The position numbers and the translations under genes are program-made. From NCBI RefSeq assembly GCF_000760735.1, contig NZ_JMEX01000008.1, positions 1,300,394-1,364,393 on the forward strand: a stretch of DNA of 64,000 nt. The letters are read 5' to 3'. Shown here piece after piece: positions 34,443-44,589 of this stretch (within the stretch, counting starts at the first letter, position 1; each line of letters starts with the position of its first letter). Under the pieces are notes generated by a model. The model was given only the letters and a program-made list of their open reading frames with translations, was not told where the DNA came from and searched no databases. The stretch comes from Rhodococcoides fascians A44A. Lineage in GTDB: Bacteria > Actinomycetota > Actinomycetes > Mycobacteriales > Mycobacteriaceae.

Positions 34443-35948
34443 GTGAGCGACGTGCACGAGAAGGCGACGCGGAAGGACTGGCTGGGGCTCGCTGTCCTCG
34501 TCGTACCCATTCTGCTCGTCTCGATGGACATCTCGGTGCTCTACCTCGCGTTGCCCGCGGTGACCGCCGACCTCGAGCCGAGCAGCAACCAGACCCTCTG
34601 GATTCTGGACCTCTACGGGTTCTTCCTCGCCGGACTTCTGATCACGATGGGGTCGGTAGGTGACCGGATCGGCCGACGGCGACTGCTGATGGTCGGCGCC
34701 CTCGTGTTCGGTGCCGCCTCGGTACTGGCCGCGTTCTCCACCTCGCCGGAGATGCTCCTGATCGCCCGCGCTCTTCTCGGTGTCGGCGGTGCCACCATCG
34801 CGCCGAGCACACTGTCTCTGATTCGCAACATGTTTCGCGACCCCGCGCAACGCAAGGAAGCAATCGGGTTGTGGACGGCAGGTTTCGCCGGCGGCGGCGC
34901 GATCGGACCCGTCATCGGCGGTTTCCTACTGGAGCATTTCTGGTGGGGATCGGTCTTCCTCGTCAACATTCCGGTGATGATCGTGATCCTGGTCGCGGCG
35001 CCCCTGCTGGTTCCCGAGTTCAAGGACCCCGAGCCCGGCAAGTTCGACCCCATCAGCGTCGCCCTGTCCATCGTCGCGATGCTCGGCATCGTCTACGCGA
35101 TCAAACACGGTGCACAGGAAGGTTTCGACGTCGCCACCGTCTCCACCGCGGCAGGCGGGCTGGTACTCGGATTCCTGTTCGTCCTCCGGCAACGCAAGGC
35201 CAAGGACCCGCTGATCGACGTGACACTCTTCGGCGAACGCGCATTCAGCGCAGCCGTCCTGGTCCAGTTCCTGGTGATCTTCGCACTGACCGGCTTCAGC
35301 CTGTTCGCCTCGCAGTACCTCCAACTCCTCGTCGGCCTCGGCCCGTTGGCTGCCGGACTGTGGTTGCTGATCCCCGCTGCGGCAGCGGCAGTCGGTGCCG
35401 TCTTCTCCCCGACTCTGAGCAAGATCGTCCCGACGGGCACCATCATCGCCGGCGGACTGGTGCTCATCGCCGTGGGTTCGCTGGCGCTGCACTTCGTCGG
35501 CTCGAACTCCGGCATCCCGCTTCTGATCACCGGAATGTCCCTGATCACCCTCGGCGTCGGTGCCGCGTCCACCCTCAACTCCGACATCGTCCTGACCGCC
35601 GCCGCACCCGAAAAGGCCGGTGCCGCATCGGCACTCTCCGAGACCGGCGCCGAGCTCGGCGGTGCCGTCGGCATCGCCATCCTCGGCACCATCGGATCCA
35701 CCGTCTACCGCAACGGCGTCTCCGCCCAGGTACCGCCGAACACCCCCGCGGACATCGCCGGACCCGCCACCGAAACCGTCGGCGGCGGAATGGCAGTGGC
35801 CGAGCTACTGCCACCCCCGCTGAACGACATGCTGCGCGAACTCGCCGCACAGAGCTTCGTCGACGGCTTGAACCTGGCTGCCGTGTGGAGCGCAGGGCTC
35901 ATGGCCGTCTCCGCCGTCGTGGTCTACGGCCTCCTGCGTCGTACCTGA
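34443..35948 (+). CDS. MFS drug exporter, DHA2 (14-helix, LfrA/EmrB-like) family
   Basis: The 501-residue exporter has about 14 helices. Motif A is GSVGDRIGRRRLLM, the proton-relay Asp lies in VSMDISVLYLALPAV (helix 1, as in QacA/LfrA), and motif C-like glycines are in GFAGGGAIGPVIGGFLLEHFWWGSVFLVNIPV. Such pumps export cationic dyes, quinolones and disinfectants. The GTG at 34443 follows AAAGGGGAATC. The stop is 1 bp from the convergent allophanate hydrolase stop. Confidence 0.87.
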   Translation: MSDVHEKATRKDWLGLAVLVVPILLVSMDISVLYLALPAVTADLEPSSNQTLWILDLYGFFLAGLLITMGSVGDRIGRRRLLMVGALVFGAASVLAAFSTSPEMLLIARALLGVGGATIAPSTLSLIRNMFRDPAQRKEAIGLWTAGFAGGGAIGPVIGGFLLEHFWWGSVFLVNIPVMIVILVAAPLLVPEFKDPEPGKFDPISVALSIVAMLGIVYAIKHGAQEGFDVATVSTAAGGLVLGFLFVLRQRKAKDPLIDVTLFGERAFSAAVLVQFLVIFALTGFSLFASQYLQLLVGLGPLAAGLWLLIPAAAAAVGAVFSPTLSKIVPTGTIIAGGLVLIAVGSLALHFVGSNSGIPLLITGMSLITLGVGAASTLNSDIVLTAAAPEKAGAASALSETGAELGGAVGIAILGTIGSTVYRNGVSAQVPPNTPADIAGPATETVGGGMAVAELLPPPLNDMLRELAAQSFVDGLNLAAVWSAGLMAVSAVVVYGLLRRT

Positions 35949-35949
35949 T

Positions 35950-37635
35950 TCATACCGGTGCGGGGGTGCGCTCGCGGTACGCGCGCCAGCCACCGAACTT
36001 CGTGATGTCCACAGCCGCGTCGGCCGCCTCGTACGAGCAGCAGAAACCCGTGACCCACCGGCCGTCGGACAGTTCCACCGACGTCAGACCCATCGGCACC
36101 GGAAGACCGGCCAGGAACGTGCCCACACCCGCCGCGGACATCCGATACAACTCCCCGGCAATCGCAGCCCCGGTGCCGGAGGCGTGCCGCACCAGACCGG
36201 GTTTCGGCGGCGTCGTCCCCAGATCGACCAGGCGATACGCGTCGGACGTCAGGACGTCGCCGAGGAAGCGCGCACCTCGATCGGTCAGCTGGTGGTGCAC
36301 CGGAAAGCCCTTCAGATGCGCTCCCACGACGAGAACATCGATGCCCTCGGCGACGAGGACAGGTGCCGGGGCCGAGGTGAGCGCAGCAGCGATGTCCACG
36401 GCGACCTGATCGTGGAAACCCGGTACGACGACCATGACCCCGAACGGGTCACCGGCACCGGTCGGCTCTCCCGGAACCGCGACGGCCGCCATGTCCAGTA
36501 GGTTGCAGAAGTTGGTGAACGTCCCCATTCGCCGATTGACGGCAAGCGGATCCGCCTGTACCGCAGCGATCGTCGGGTGCTCGGTCGTCGTCGGAAGCAC
36601 TAGCGCGTCGTACCCGTCCAGCAGGGCCACGGCAATGCGCTTGCCTGCGGCAATCGTCGACAGATCGTCGACGTACCGGTGCGCCGACGGCTCGGCGGCC
36701 CCGGAGACGATGCGCGCCACCGTAGGGTCCGCTGACGCAGGACTCGAGGCCAGGAACCCTCCCACCGCCGAATACCTTTGCGCGACAACCGCTCCGTCGT
36801 ACAGCAACGTCGCGATGTCCAGAAGTGGCGAGATGTCCACCGTGTCGTACTCGATCCCCCGTACCCGCAGGCCGGCCACCGTTCTGTCGAACGCATCGCG
36901 GTACTCGGGACTCAGTGCGGCGAGGTCCTCGGCTCGGGGCACCGCCACCCTCGGCGTCGGCGACGCAGCGAGCCTCACGTCCACCGGCCACGACCGGCTG
37001 CGTGGATCGGCCTCGTCGAACCCGGCCATGACGCGGGTGGCGAGGGTCGCCGTGTCGAGGTCGGCGGCCATCACCGTCACGCAGTCGTAGTCGACGCACG
37101 CCGGGACCACACCGGTCGTCGGAACGACCCCGAGAGTCGTCTTGATCCCGACGAGACCGTGGAACGACGCCGGCACGCGTCCCGAACCTGCAGTGTCCGT
37201 GCCGATTCCGATATCCGCGATTCCCAGCGCGACCGCCACGGCCGATCCGGAACTGGAACCGCCCGACACTCGCTCGGGATCCCACGCACATCGCACTGCC
37301 CCGTACGGGCTTCTCGTCCCGACGAGACCGGTGGCGAACTGGTCGAGGTTGGTCTTGCCGAGAATCAGTGCACCCTGCTCGACGAGCCGGGCCACCGCCG
37401 TCGCGGACACCTCGGGCACGTACGAGAACTCGGGGCACGCAGCCGTCGTCGGCAGCCCGGCTACGTCGACGTTGTCCTTCACCGCGACGAGCATCCCCGC
37501 GAGGGGCAACGACGCGTCGACGAGGTCCGCATCGGCAAGCACGTCGGCCTCACTGCGCAGCGTGATCCACACCTCGGGACGATCGACCTCGGCAATTCGC
37601 GCGTACGCCTGCCGAATCCTGTCATGCAGCTGCAT
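35950..37635 (-). CDS. atzF: Allophanate hydrolase
   Basis: The 561-residue amidase-signature enzyme hydrolyses allophanate to ammonia and CO2. The catalytic Ser-cisSer-Lys set is present: Lys53 (AVKDN), the cis-Ser in GGSSSGS (residues 125-131) and Ser151 (DTAGSGR). The C-terminal domain ([20 protein letters not shown] through [18 protein letters not shown]) is the AtzF/DUR1-type module that distinguishes it from plain amidases. The ATG at 37635 follows AAGGAGGGG and overlaps the carboxylase end by 14 nt, so it is the last gene of the nitrogen-release operon. Confidence 0.93.
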   Translation of the reverse strand: MQLHDRIRQAYARIAEVDRPEVWITLRSEADVLADADLVDASLPLAGMLVAVKDNVDVAGLPTTAACPEFSYVPEVSATAVARLVEQGALILGKTNLDQFATGLVGTRSPYGAVRCAWDPERVSGGSSSGSAVAVALGIADIGIGTDTAGSGRVPASFHGLVGIKTTLGVVPTTGVVPACVDYDCVTVMAADLDTATLATRVMAGFDEADPRSRSWPVDVRLAASPTPRVAVPRAEDLAALSPEYRDAFDRTVAGLRVRGIEYDTVDISPLLDIATLLYDGAVVAQRYSAVGGFLASSPASADPTVARIVSGAAEPSAHRYVDDLSTIAAGKRIAVALLDGYDALVLPTTTEHPTIAAVQADPLAVNRRMGTFTNFCNLLDMAAVAVPGEPTGAGDPFGVMVVVPGFHDQVAVDIAAALTSAPAPVLVAEGIDVLVVGAHLKGFPVHHQLTDRGARFLGDVLTSDAYRLVDLGTTPPKPGLVRHASGTGAAIAGELYRMSAAGVGTFLAGLPVPMGLTSVELSDGRWVTGFCCSYEAADAAVDITKFGGWRAYRERTPAPV

Positions 37636-39664
37636 CGGACCCCTCCTTCTTGCTGAACTCGCCCGCTGCCGACCATGCAGCACGCTCGGCATCGAACGCT
37701 GCCGCCTGAATCGTGCGGAACTGCTCGATCGACTCGTGTTCGGCGGCGAGGAACTCGTCGTGCTCCGCCAGCGAGAATTCACCGTCGGTGATCTCCACTC
37801 CGCCGTTGCCCCTCCCGGCCGCCGTGTCCGCGCGCAGATCCATCAGTTCCTCGGGCTCGACCGGATACCACGAAATCCGGTCGAAAAACCTCAGCAGCCA
37901 GGGGCTTTCGGGTTGGAACTGTCCTGGGGAGGCAGGACCGGAGCCTGCGGACTTTGTTTCGGCAGAATAGCGGTGGTTCCAGACCTGAGTTGTGCGGCCG
38001 ACGAACTGGTAACCACCGGGGCCTTCCATTCCGTAGATGCAGAGGTATGCCCCGCCGATTCCGACAGCGTTCTCCGGGGTCCAGGTACGTGCGGGATTGT
38101 ATTTGGTGGTGACCAGCCTGTGCCGCGGGTCGAGTGGGGTGGCGACGGGTGCGCCGAGGTAGACGTCACCGAGGCCGAGGACCATGTAGTCGGCTGCGAA
38201 GACGGTGTCGAACACGTCTGCGACGGAATCCAATCCGTTCATGCGCCGGATGAATTCGATGTTCCACGGGCACCACGGTGCATCGGACCGGACGCCGTGC
38301 ATGTAGCGGGCGATGGCTTCGCGGGTCGACGGGTCGTCCCAGGACAAGGGCATGCGGACCGTCCGGGACGGAACGACGAGCTCCGATGCGGCGGGGAGGT
38401 CGGATTCGACCTCGTCGAGCACCCCCATCAGCGTCGTGATCGGCAGTACGTCCGGGTCGACCTTGACCTGCAGAGACCGGATTCCGGGTGTCAGGTCCAG
38501 CAGTCCCTTCGGGGCGATCGCCTCGATGCGCTGGTGCAGCGCATGTGCCCGTGCGCGCAGTGCCAGGTCCAGCTTCATGTCGCCGTACTCGACGAGCACG
38601 TTGTCGTCGCCGGAGCGCCGATACGTCACCGCGGTCTCACCGTCGCGGCGCGCGATGACGCCGTCGTCCCCGTCTCCGCCGGCGGAGAAGACAACCGGAA
38701 GCGATGCCCTGCGTTCGAGTCCCAGTGCGCCGAGCGCGGCGGCATGCGCTGCCTTCACCGGTACGAACCTGATGGTGTCCCCCGGCTTCAACTGCCCGAG
38801 CTTCCAGCGCTCGGCAGCCACCACGGTGACCGGGCAGACGAAGCCGCCGAGGCTCGGGCCGTCGGGCCCCAGGAGGATCGGGGTGTCACCGGTGAAATCG
38901 AGCGCGCCTACCGAGTACGCGTTGTCATGGATGTTCGACGGGTGGAGTCCGGCCTCACCGCCGTCCTCGCGCGCCCATTCCGGTTTGGGACCGATGAGGC
39001 GCACACCGGTGCGGTCGGAGTTGAAGTGGACTTCGTACCGCGTCGCGTACAGAGTGTCCATGTCCGCGCGGGTGAAGAACTCGGGCGCGCCGTGCGGCCC
39101 CTCGGTCACCGCGATGTCCCACGTCGTCGTCAGGACGGGCCGATGTTCCATCGGAATGGATCGAATGCCGTCTCGACCGGCGCCCCCGGCGACCTCGAGG
39201 ACGTCTCCTTCGGCAAGGGTGCCGCCGCGGTGGCCCCCGAATTTGCCGAGCGTGAATGTGGCTGCGCTGCCGAGGTAGTCGTCCACCTCGATCCTTCCCT
39301 GCACCGTCACGTACACACGCAGGCCTGCGCCGGTGGTGGGTCCGACGTCCAGCACCGCACCGGCCGAGACCAGGACGGGCCGCCACTGAGGCACATCGGT
39401 CCCGTCGATCCGCACACGAGCGTCCGCGCCGGTGACGCACACGTAGGTATCGGCGTCGAACGTCAGCGCCGGGCCGGCCATCGCGGACTCGAGACCCGGG
39501 GCGCCCTCGGGATTGCCCAGGGCCACATTGCCCAGTCGGAACGACAGATCGTCCATCGGTCCGGACGGAGGAACCCCCACCTTCCAGTAGCCGACGCGTC
39601 CCGGCCAGTCCTGCACCGTCGTCAGCATGCCCGGCCGCACGACGGTCATCTTGGTGGTGCTCAT
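37622..39664 (-). CDS. Carboxyltransferase-only urea/guanidine carboxylase (AHS2-AHS1)
   Basis: The 680-residue protein starts exactly at the carboxyltransferase domain of urea amidolyase/guanidine carboxylase ([32 protein letters not shown], then AHS1-like [31 protein letters not shown] and [15 protein letters not shown]). It stops after [19 protein letters not shown]. The usual N-terminal biotin carboxylase (about 450 residues) and C-terminal biotin carrier (AMKM motif) are both absent, and no gene for them is adjacent. A biotin-carboxylase/carrier subunit encoded elsewhere would have to supply carboxybiotin. It overlaps its upstream and downstream neighbours by 4 and 14 nt, so it is an intact operon member, not a fragment. 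Confidence 0.85.
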   Translation of the reverse strand: MSTTKMTVVRPGMLTTVQDWPGRVGYWKVGVPPSGPMDDLSFRLGNVALGNPEGAPGLESAMAGPALTFDADTYVCVTGADARVRIDGTDVPQWRPVLVSAGAVLDVGPTTGAGLRVYVTVQGRIEVDDYLGSAATFTLGKFGGHRGGTLAEGDVLEVAGGAGRDGIRSIPMEHRPVLTTTWDIAVTEGPHGAPEFFTRADMDTLYATRYEVHFNSDRTGVRLIGPKPEWAREDGGEAGLHPSNIHDNAYSVGALDFTGDTPILLGPDGPSLGGFVCPVTVVAAERWKLGQLKPGDTIRFVPVKAAHAAALGALGLERRASLPVVFSAGGDGDDGVIARRDGETAVTYRRSGDDNVLVEYGDMKLDLALRARAHALHQRIEAIAPKGLLDLTPGIRSLQVKVDPDVLPITTLMGVLDEVESDLPAASELVVPSRTVRMPLSWDDPSTREAIARYMHGVRSDAPWCPWNIEFIRRMNGLDSVADVFDTVFAADYMVLGLGDVYLGAPVATPLDPRHRLVTTKYNPARTWTPENAVGIGGAYLCIYGMEGPGGYQFVGRTTQVWNHRYSAETKSAGSGPASPGQFQPESPWLLRFFDRISWYPVEPEELMDLRADTAAGRGNGGVEITDGEFSLAEHDEFLAAEHESIEQFRTIQAAAFDAERAAWSAAGEFSKKEGSDAAA

Positions 39665-40284
39665 GGCCTGGTCACCACCAGACGAACCGACGTCGGGTCG
39701 AACCCGTTGCACGGATTGTTGATCTGCGGGCAGTTCGAGACCAGAACCAGGGTGTCCACCTCGGCGCGCAAGGACAGTGACTTTCCGGGCGCGGACAAAC
39801 CGTCGACGATGCCGAGCGTGCCGTCCGCGTCGACGGGAACGTTCATGAAGAAGTTGATGTTGGACACCATGTCTCGCTTGCCGAGTCCCCACTTGGCGCC
39901 CTCGATCAGGAAATTCTCCACGCACGCGTGCTGGTGCCGAGTGTGGTGGCCGTACCGCAGGGTGTTCGACTCCTGCGAGCAGGCGCCGCCGACGGTGTCG
40001 TGGTTACCGACCTCGTCGGCGACGATCGTCATCAGCGGTGTCGAATCATCGCTGCGCAGCACGGTTCCGGTGGTGAGGAACAGGTTGCGCTGGGAGGTGA
40101 CCGTCGCCGCGGCGGAGTACCGGACGGCGTGATCGTCGGCGGCATAGAGCAACGTGTCCACGGCCTGGTTGCCGTGCAGGTCGATCATCGTCAGGACATC
40201 GCCTGCCTTCACGACGGCCGACCAGGGGCCCCGGGCGTCGGCGACCTGGTCCAGTACCACTGATCCGAGTGTCGTTGTCATCAT
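39661..40284 (-). CDS. DUF1989 urea carboxylase-associated protein 2 (carboxyguanidine deiminase subunit)
   Basis: The 207-residue protein has the DUF1989 pattern: [68 protein letters not shown] and [11 protein letters not shown]. In guanidine-degrading bacteria two such proteins form the carboxyguanidine deiminase (CgdAB) that turns carboxyguanidine into allophanate and ammonia. The ATG at 40284 overlaps the previous stop (ATGA) and follows GAAAGG. The deiminase role is from family and operon context; which of CgdA or CgdB it is, I cannot say. Confidence 0.85.
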   Translation of the reverse strand: MMTTTLGSVVLDQVADARGPWSAVVKAGDVLTMIDLHGNQAVDTLLYAADDHAVRYSAAATVTSQRNLFLTTGTVLRSDDSTPLMTIVADEVGNHDTVGGACSQESNTLRYGHHTRHQHACVENFLIEGAKWGLGKRDMVSNINFFMNVPVDADGTLGIVDGLSAPGKSLSLRAEVDTLVLVSNCPQINNPCNGFDPTSVRLVVTRP

Positions 40285-41072
40285 GCACCTTTCGGGTTCA
40301 GCGCGTTCCAGGCGCTGTCGGTGTTCCATACCGCGCGTTCGTACTCCGGTTCGGTGTTCGCCAGTGCGAGCAACTCCTCCGACGCATCCCAGGCGGTGAC
40401 GTCGAGCGCCGTCGTACCGAACGTGTCCGCGGGGTCGAGTGGGTGCGCGGTGTTCGCGAGCAGCACGACGACCGGCAGGTGCATCAGTAGATCGACTTCG
40501 GTGCCGGGGCCGGCCGAGCCGGTGCTGGTGAGTGCGCCGTCGGCCTCGACGCGTACCCCGTGGAAGAACGAGATCGACGGGGGCAGATCGCGCGGCTCCA
40601 GACCGTTCTTGGCAGCGCCGACGGTGAACATCTCGCGGCCCGCCGGCGACGAGGAATGCAGCGCCCCGGTCCCGTACTTCGCCGCATTCGTTGCTGCCGA
40701 GGTGGTTCCGCACAGCGCGTCGTGACGACCCGAACTGTCCGCGACGACGGTGGCGAGGACTCTGCCCTGGTCCGACAGCAGCGGATGTCCCGTCGTGACG
40801 TACGCCTGCCACGGGACCTTCACCGTGTCGGCCGCATTGAGTCTCTCCCACGGGGCATCGGCGCGGTAGAGCAGCAGGTGGGCGCAGGCGGCGCCGTCGA
40901 CGTCGCGCAAACGCAGCCGTGTACCGCGGGCCAGGACCTTGGTGGAATACCGGCCGCCGGGAATCGTCTCGGCCCAGGTGAGCGTCACACCGTCGGGGCC
41001 GGTGGGGGCGTCGACCTCAGCGGCCTGCGAGCGAGCATGTTCCTTGGCGGCGTGGGTGGTTGCTGTGCTCAT
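40281..41072 (-). CDS. DUF1989 urea carboxylase-associated protein 1 (carboxyguanidine deiminase subunit)
   Basis: The 263-residue protein is the larger DUF1989 partner: GGRYSTKVLARGTRLRLRDVDGAACAHLLLYRADAPWERLNAADTVK, GRVLATVVADSSGRHDALCGTTSA, and SISFFHGVRVEADGAL. The HD-x-x-C arrangement is shared with the neighbouring paralogue and probably forms the metal or catalytic site. It lies 5 bp after the permease and overlaps the next gene by 4 nt. Likely role: with its paralogue, hydrolysis of carboxyguanidine to allophanate. Confidence 0.85.
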   Translation of the reverse strand: MSTATTHAAKEHARSQAAEVDAPTGPDGVTLTWAETIPGGRYSTKVLARGTRLRLRDVDGAACAHLLLYRADAPWERLNAADTVKVPWQAYVTTGHPLLSDQGRVLATVVADSSGRHDALCGTTSAATNAAKYGTGALHSSSPAGREMFTVGAAKNGLEPRDLPPSISFFHGVRVEADGALTSTGSAGPGTEVDLLMHLPVVVLLANTAHPLDPADTFGTTALDVTAWDASEELLALANTEPEYERAVWNTDSAWNALNPKGA

Positions 41073-41077
41073 GTGTT

Positions 41078-42619
41078 CTACGCTCCGATCGTGACGGGTC
41101 GTGGGTGTGCTTTGGCGCGGGGGAAGCAGGCGATGCCCACCACCACGACGGCCAGGACGGTCAGCGGGGCGGCCCACTGCAGAATCGGGTATTCCCCGGT
41201 GGGATTGAAGATTTCGGCACGCGGCCAGGACAGGTTGACCACCATCAGCCCGCCGTACAGAACTGCTGCGATGTTCACAGGGATACCGAGCCAGCCGAGG
41301 GTGAAGAGTTTCTTTCCTTCGGCATCCACCTGCACTCCGCCGCGGGGCCAGCCTTTCAGTCGCTGGACCAGCAGTGGGACGGTGACCATCATGTAGGCGA
41401 GGTAGATCAGGACGATGCAGACACTGGTGAGGGTCGTGAACAGGGCGGCGTTGCCGACGTTGACCGCGAGGACCGCGACACAGGCCAGTCCGATGAGAAC
41501 CGAAGGGGCAATGGGCGTTCCGGTCTTGGAGTTCACCTTGGACAGGATGTCCGACGCGGGCAGTCGTCCGTCACGGGCCATGGAGAACATCAGTCGCGAG
41601 GCAGCGGTCTGGATGGCCAACGTGCAGATGAACACCGCGATGGCGACGTCGATCAGGAGGACCGTGCCCCACGGCGACGTCAGGATGGAGTCGATGACGT
41701 AAGGCAGGCCGAGCGTCGCGAGATTGCCGTCGGTGAGCGACGGTGCCGCCATCAGTGCGCCGACGATCATCAGCCCACCGCCGAGGGCCGACGCGGACAA
41801 CGCAAGCCTGATCGTACGCGGCGCGACCCGACGCGGGTTGTGGGTTTCCTCGGCAAGCTCACCGGCAGAACCGAATCCGACCATCACGTAGGCGGCCATG
41901 AGTCCCGAGACGATCCACGCCCAGATGTAACCGGGTTCGGCTCCCGCGGCACCGGTGTCGAGGACGACCTGGGGTCCGCGCTGTGCGTGGGTGAAGAACA
42001 CGAGTACCAGGGCGATGACTCCGACGATCTCGCACGTCACACCGATCGAGTTGATGCGTGACATCCAGTTCACGCCGATCGAGTTGATGGTCGTCGTCAG
42101 GACGAGCAACACGGACCCGAGGACCACTGCGTTGGTGGCACCGCTGGGGGACGTCAGTGCCGGATCGTCGCCGACGATCTGGAACCCGCTCCATATGCTC
42201 GGCAGAACCACCTGCAGCGCGATCGCCGCGGCCGACGCCGTGACGATCTGCGCGATGATCATGAACCAGCCGGCGAACCAGCCGACGATCTCACCGCCCA
42301 TCCTGCGCGCCCACTGGTAGATGGCGCCTGAAATGGGATACCGGGCAGCGAGTTCCGCGAAGTTCAGCGCAACCATGAACTGGCCGAGGAACACCAGCGG
42401 CCAGGTGAAGAAGAACGCGGGGCCGCCGAAACTGAAGCCGAGTGCGAACAGCTGGAAGATCGTGGTGAGAATCGAGACGAACGAGAACCCCGCCGCGAAC
42501 GAGGCGAATTTACCGAGCGAACGGTGCAGTTGCTGTTCGTATCCGAGCTCCGCGAGATCGGAGTGGTCACTGCGCGGTGGCGAGGACCCTTCGGGTGCGG
42601 GCAGAGTAGTCGAGCTCAT
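41078..42619 (-). CDS. APC-family amino acid/guanidine-type permease
   Basis: The 513-residue permease has about 12 helices, with APC signatures FSFVSILTTIFQLFALGFSFGGPAFFFTWPLVFLGQ, ARYPISGAIYQWARRMGG and AEETHNPRRVAPRTIRLAL. It is first in the operon with the two DUF1989 genes, the carboxyltransferase and atzF, so it probably imports the nitrogen source (guanidine, a urea derivative or an amine). The ATG follows CGAGGAGAC. The promoter is divergent from a TetR gene, with a long inverted repeat between them. I found no ykkC-type guanidine riboswitch in the short leader. Confidence 0.85.
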   Translation of the reverse strand: MSSTTLPAPEGSSPPRSDHSDLAELGYEQQLHRSLGKFASFAAGFSFVSILTTIFQLFALGFSFGGPAFFFTWPLVFLGQFMVALNFAELAARYPISGAIYQWARRMGGEIVGWFAGWFMIIAQIVTASAAAIALQVVLPSIWSGFQIVGDDPALTSPSGATNAVVLGSVLLVLTTTINSIGVNWMSRINSIGVTCEIVGVIALVLVFFTHAQRGPQVVLDTGAAGAEPGYIWAWIVSGLMAAYVMVGFGSAGELAEETHNPRRVAPRTIRLALSASALGGGLMIVGALMAAPSLTDGNLATLGLPYVIDSILTSPWGTVLLIDVAIAVFICTLAIQTAASRLMFSMARDGRLPASDILSKVNSKTGTPIAPSVLIGLACVAVLAVNVGNAALFTTLTSVCIVLIYLAYMMVTVPLLVQRLKGWPRGGVQVDAEGKKLFTLGWLGIPVNIAAVLYGGLMVVNLSWPRAEIFNPTGEYPILQWAAPLTVLAVVVVGIACFPRAKAHPRPVTIGA

Positions 42620-42691
42620 GGATGTCTCCTCGAGAGAAAGAGTGACTGCGGGAAGGTGCCTGACCGCCCGTCTGCGCTGCCGGTGCGGGCT

Positions 42692-42785
42692 TTTCTGTCA
42701 GTCGATAGTTTTCCGGCCCGAGGTGCCCCACGAGTGACAGCGATGAAACAACTACGTTTCGCAGGTTTCTATCGAATGACAGAAA
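42692..42785. promoter_or_regulatory. Inverted 17-bp repeats between the TetR and permease genes
   Basis: TTTCTGTCAGTCGATAG (42692-42708) recurs in inverted orientation at 42769-42785 (CTATCGAATGACAGAAA) with one mismatch and 60 bp between. One copy lies near each divergent gene. They are likely TetR operators that control the nitrogen operon and the regulator itself. Confidence 0.6.
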
Positions 42786-42820
42786 CTTCACTGCCGCGTC
42801 GTCGATGCCAGGATGGACCC

Positions 42821-43513
42821 ATGACCACCGCAGGCCGACCGAGGCTCAGTACCAAGAAGCGGCCAGGAGACACGGCTCTCGAAGAAATCCTCGACGCCGC
42901 GGCGGAGCTGTTCACCACCCGCGGCTTCACCAACACGTCCACGCGCATGATCGCCGACGCCGTGGGCATGCGTCAGGCGTCGCTGTACCACCACTTCGCC
43001 AACAAGGACGAGTTGCTGAGTCTGTTGCTGAGCGGAACCGTCGACGGTCCACTGGCCGTCGCACAGCGCATCGCCGATTCCGACGCGGCCGCTGCGGTCA
43101 AGATGTACGCGCTCGCACTGTTCGACGCCGACCAGCTCTGCCGATCCCGGTGGAACCTCGGTGCGCTGTATCTACTCCCGGAGATCCGCGAACCTCGCTT
43201 CGATACCTTCCGTGCACACCGGCACGCACTGATGGACCGCTACGCCTCGATAGCAGCCGAGGTTCTCCACCGAACGACGGCTGCACTGCCCGGCACCGAG
43301 GAGTTGCCGTTCCGGCTCGTCGAGACCGTCGTCAACGGTCGCGCCGACGCCGAGAGTGGCCGCGACGCGTCAGGAGAGGACTACGCCCGCGTCGTCGCGG
43401 AAGCAGCGGTCCGGGTACTCGGCTGGACCGGCTCGGTGGACGAGCTGCACACCCAGGCCAGGCCGCTACTGGAGTATGCGGCCGATCACGTGCCCGACGC
43501 ACCCACGAGGTAG
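42821..43513 (+). CDS. TetR-family regulator of the nitrogen-release operon
   Basis: The 230-residue protein has a TetR helix-turn-helix (LEEILDAAAELFTTRGFTNTSTRMIADAVGMRQASLYHHFANKDELLSLLLS-type pattern, residues about 16-65) and a helical effector domain (VKMYALALFDADQLCRSRWNLGALYLLPEIREPRFD). It is divergent from the permease-DUF1989-carboxylase-atzF operon and is its likely repressor; the inducer would be the imported compound or a product. The start at 42821 is chosen; an ATG at 42777 would overlap one repeat arm. The 3' end overlaps the cutinase gene by 28 nt. Confidence 0.86.
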   Translation: MTTAGRPRLSTKKRPGDTALEEILDAAAELFTTRGFTNTSTRMIADAVGMRQASLYHHFANKDELLSLLLSGTVDGPLAVAQRIADSDAAAAVKMYALALFDADQLCRSRWNLGALYLLPEIREPRFDTFRAHRHALMDRYASIAAEVLHRTTAALPGTEELPFRLVETVVNGRADAESGRDASGEDYARVVAEAAVRVLGWTGSVDELHTQARPLLEYAADHVPDAPTR

Positions 43514-44412
43514 TTCGCCAGCCACGTCGTCACGCTCACACCGCTCGAATCCACCGCGTACGACGCGTATTCCTGGTGAATTCCGGAGCGGTAGAACGCC
43601 TCGATCTCACGGCGCCGCTGCTCGTTCGCCTGGTCCGACAATTGCCCCTGCAGAACCGGGAGCCCGCCGGCCGACGCGATGTCACCGAGCAGGATCTGTG
43701 CATCCTGCTGTGCCTTCGCTGCGACGTCCGGGCTCGGATCCGACGACACCGCAAGGAAACCCGCGAGCCGCGCCACGTAGTCGTCCTTCGGTGTCGAGCA
43801 GTACAGGTCACCGACCGCACAGAACGTTCGGACGACCGGGCTGACGTATCCGAACCCGCCCACCCGAGGCCCACCGACACCGGTGCCGACGACCTCGGGC
43901 CCGACCAGCGCATCGGCGTCGGACCGCTTGGGATCGGAGATCAGCCCCACCGCGACGACCTTGTCCGCCGGAACCACGCCGAGGCCGGTACCGATCGACG
44001 CCGCGAGGTCGCCTGCGGCATCCGCGCCCTGGCTGTATCCGATGATGCCGAATTTCGTTGCGCCACAACGGTCGGCCACGGACTTCAGCATGCCGCCCGC
44101 GTTGGCGGTGGCGATTGCACGCGACTCGCCGTAGATGCCGCCTTCCCACGGAAACGCCGTCGCCGGGTAGGACACGTAGTCGGTTCGGATATCGCTGCTC
44201 GCGATGCGGTCGGTGACGGCAGTGAGCATCCCCGGCCGCGGCGCAGCGCCCGAACTGGTCTCCCACGTGCCCGGAATCGCGACTACGTACATGCTGGGGC
44301 ACGATGCCGGATCCGCCGACGCCGTGCTGGCAGTGACGGTGGACATCGCCGCCGACCCGGCAGCGATCGTCAACACGGATCCGATGGTGGCGACAAGCTT
44401 CTTCACGCGCAT
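43486..44412 (-). CDS. Secreted cutinase-family esterase
   Basis: The 308-residue exported protein has a signal peptide (cleavage near residue 33, ASA-DPAS). The cutinase/PE-PPE-like serine-esterase fold has nucleophile Ser127 in GYSQGA, and conserved Cys in ADRCGATK and FCAVGDLYCSTPKDDY, where the Asp after the second Cys is the likely catalytic acid. Mycobacterial cutinase-like proteins (Culp) hydrolyse lipids and esters at the cell envelope. The C-terminal 90 residues (AKAQQDAQILLGDIASAGGLPVLQGQLSDQ) form a helical extension beyond a minimal cutinase. Confidence 0.83.
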   Translation of the reverse strand: MRVKKLVATIGSVLTIAAGSAAMSTVTASTASADPASCPSMYVVAIPGTWETSSGAAPRPGMLTAVTDRIASSDIRTDYVSYPATAFPWEGGIYGESRAIATANAGGMLKSVADRCGATKFGIIGYSQGADAAGDLAASIGTGLGVVPADKVVAVGLISDPKRSDADALVGPEVVGTGVGGPRVGGFGYVSPVVRTFCAVGDLYCSTPKDDYVARLAGFLAVSSDPSPDVAAKAQQDAQILLGDIASAGGLPVLQGQLSDQANEQRRREIEAFYRSGIHQEYASYAVDSSGVSVTTWLANYLVGASGT

Positions 44413-44589
44413 GGTGCGGCCTCACTGCGTCAGCGGACATTCGACTACTCACTGTGAGAATTCCAGTGCCTGATGTCGAATCGATGCCCAATCGGTAAAC
44501 GCAGGTTACCTAAATTCATGAAGGTTCACATACGGGAACGAAAACGAGGTTTCAGCGCGTGAAACGTGCTTTTCGACCGGCCCCCAAAC

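Noticed and set aside
42620-42700. Guanidine (ykkC or mini-ykkC) riboswitch in the permease leader
   Set aside because: The leader is short and shows only one ACGG and no paired hairpins of the mini-ykkC type.
44549-44565. GTTTCA-N5-TGAAAC as a parS site
   Set aside because: The arms are perfect, but the spacer is 5 nt instead of the 2-nt CG centre of parS, so it does not fit.
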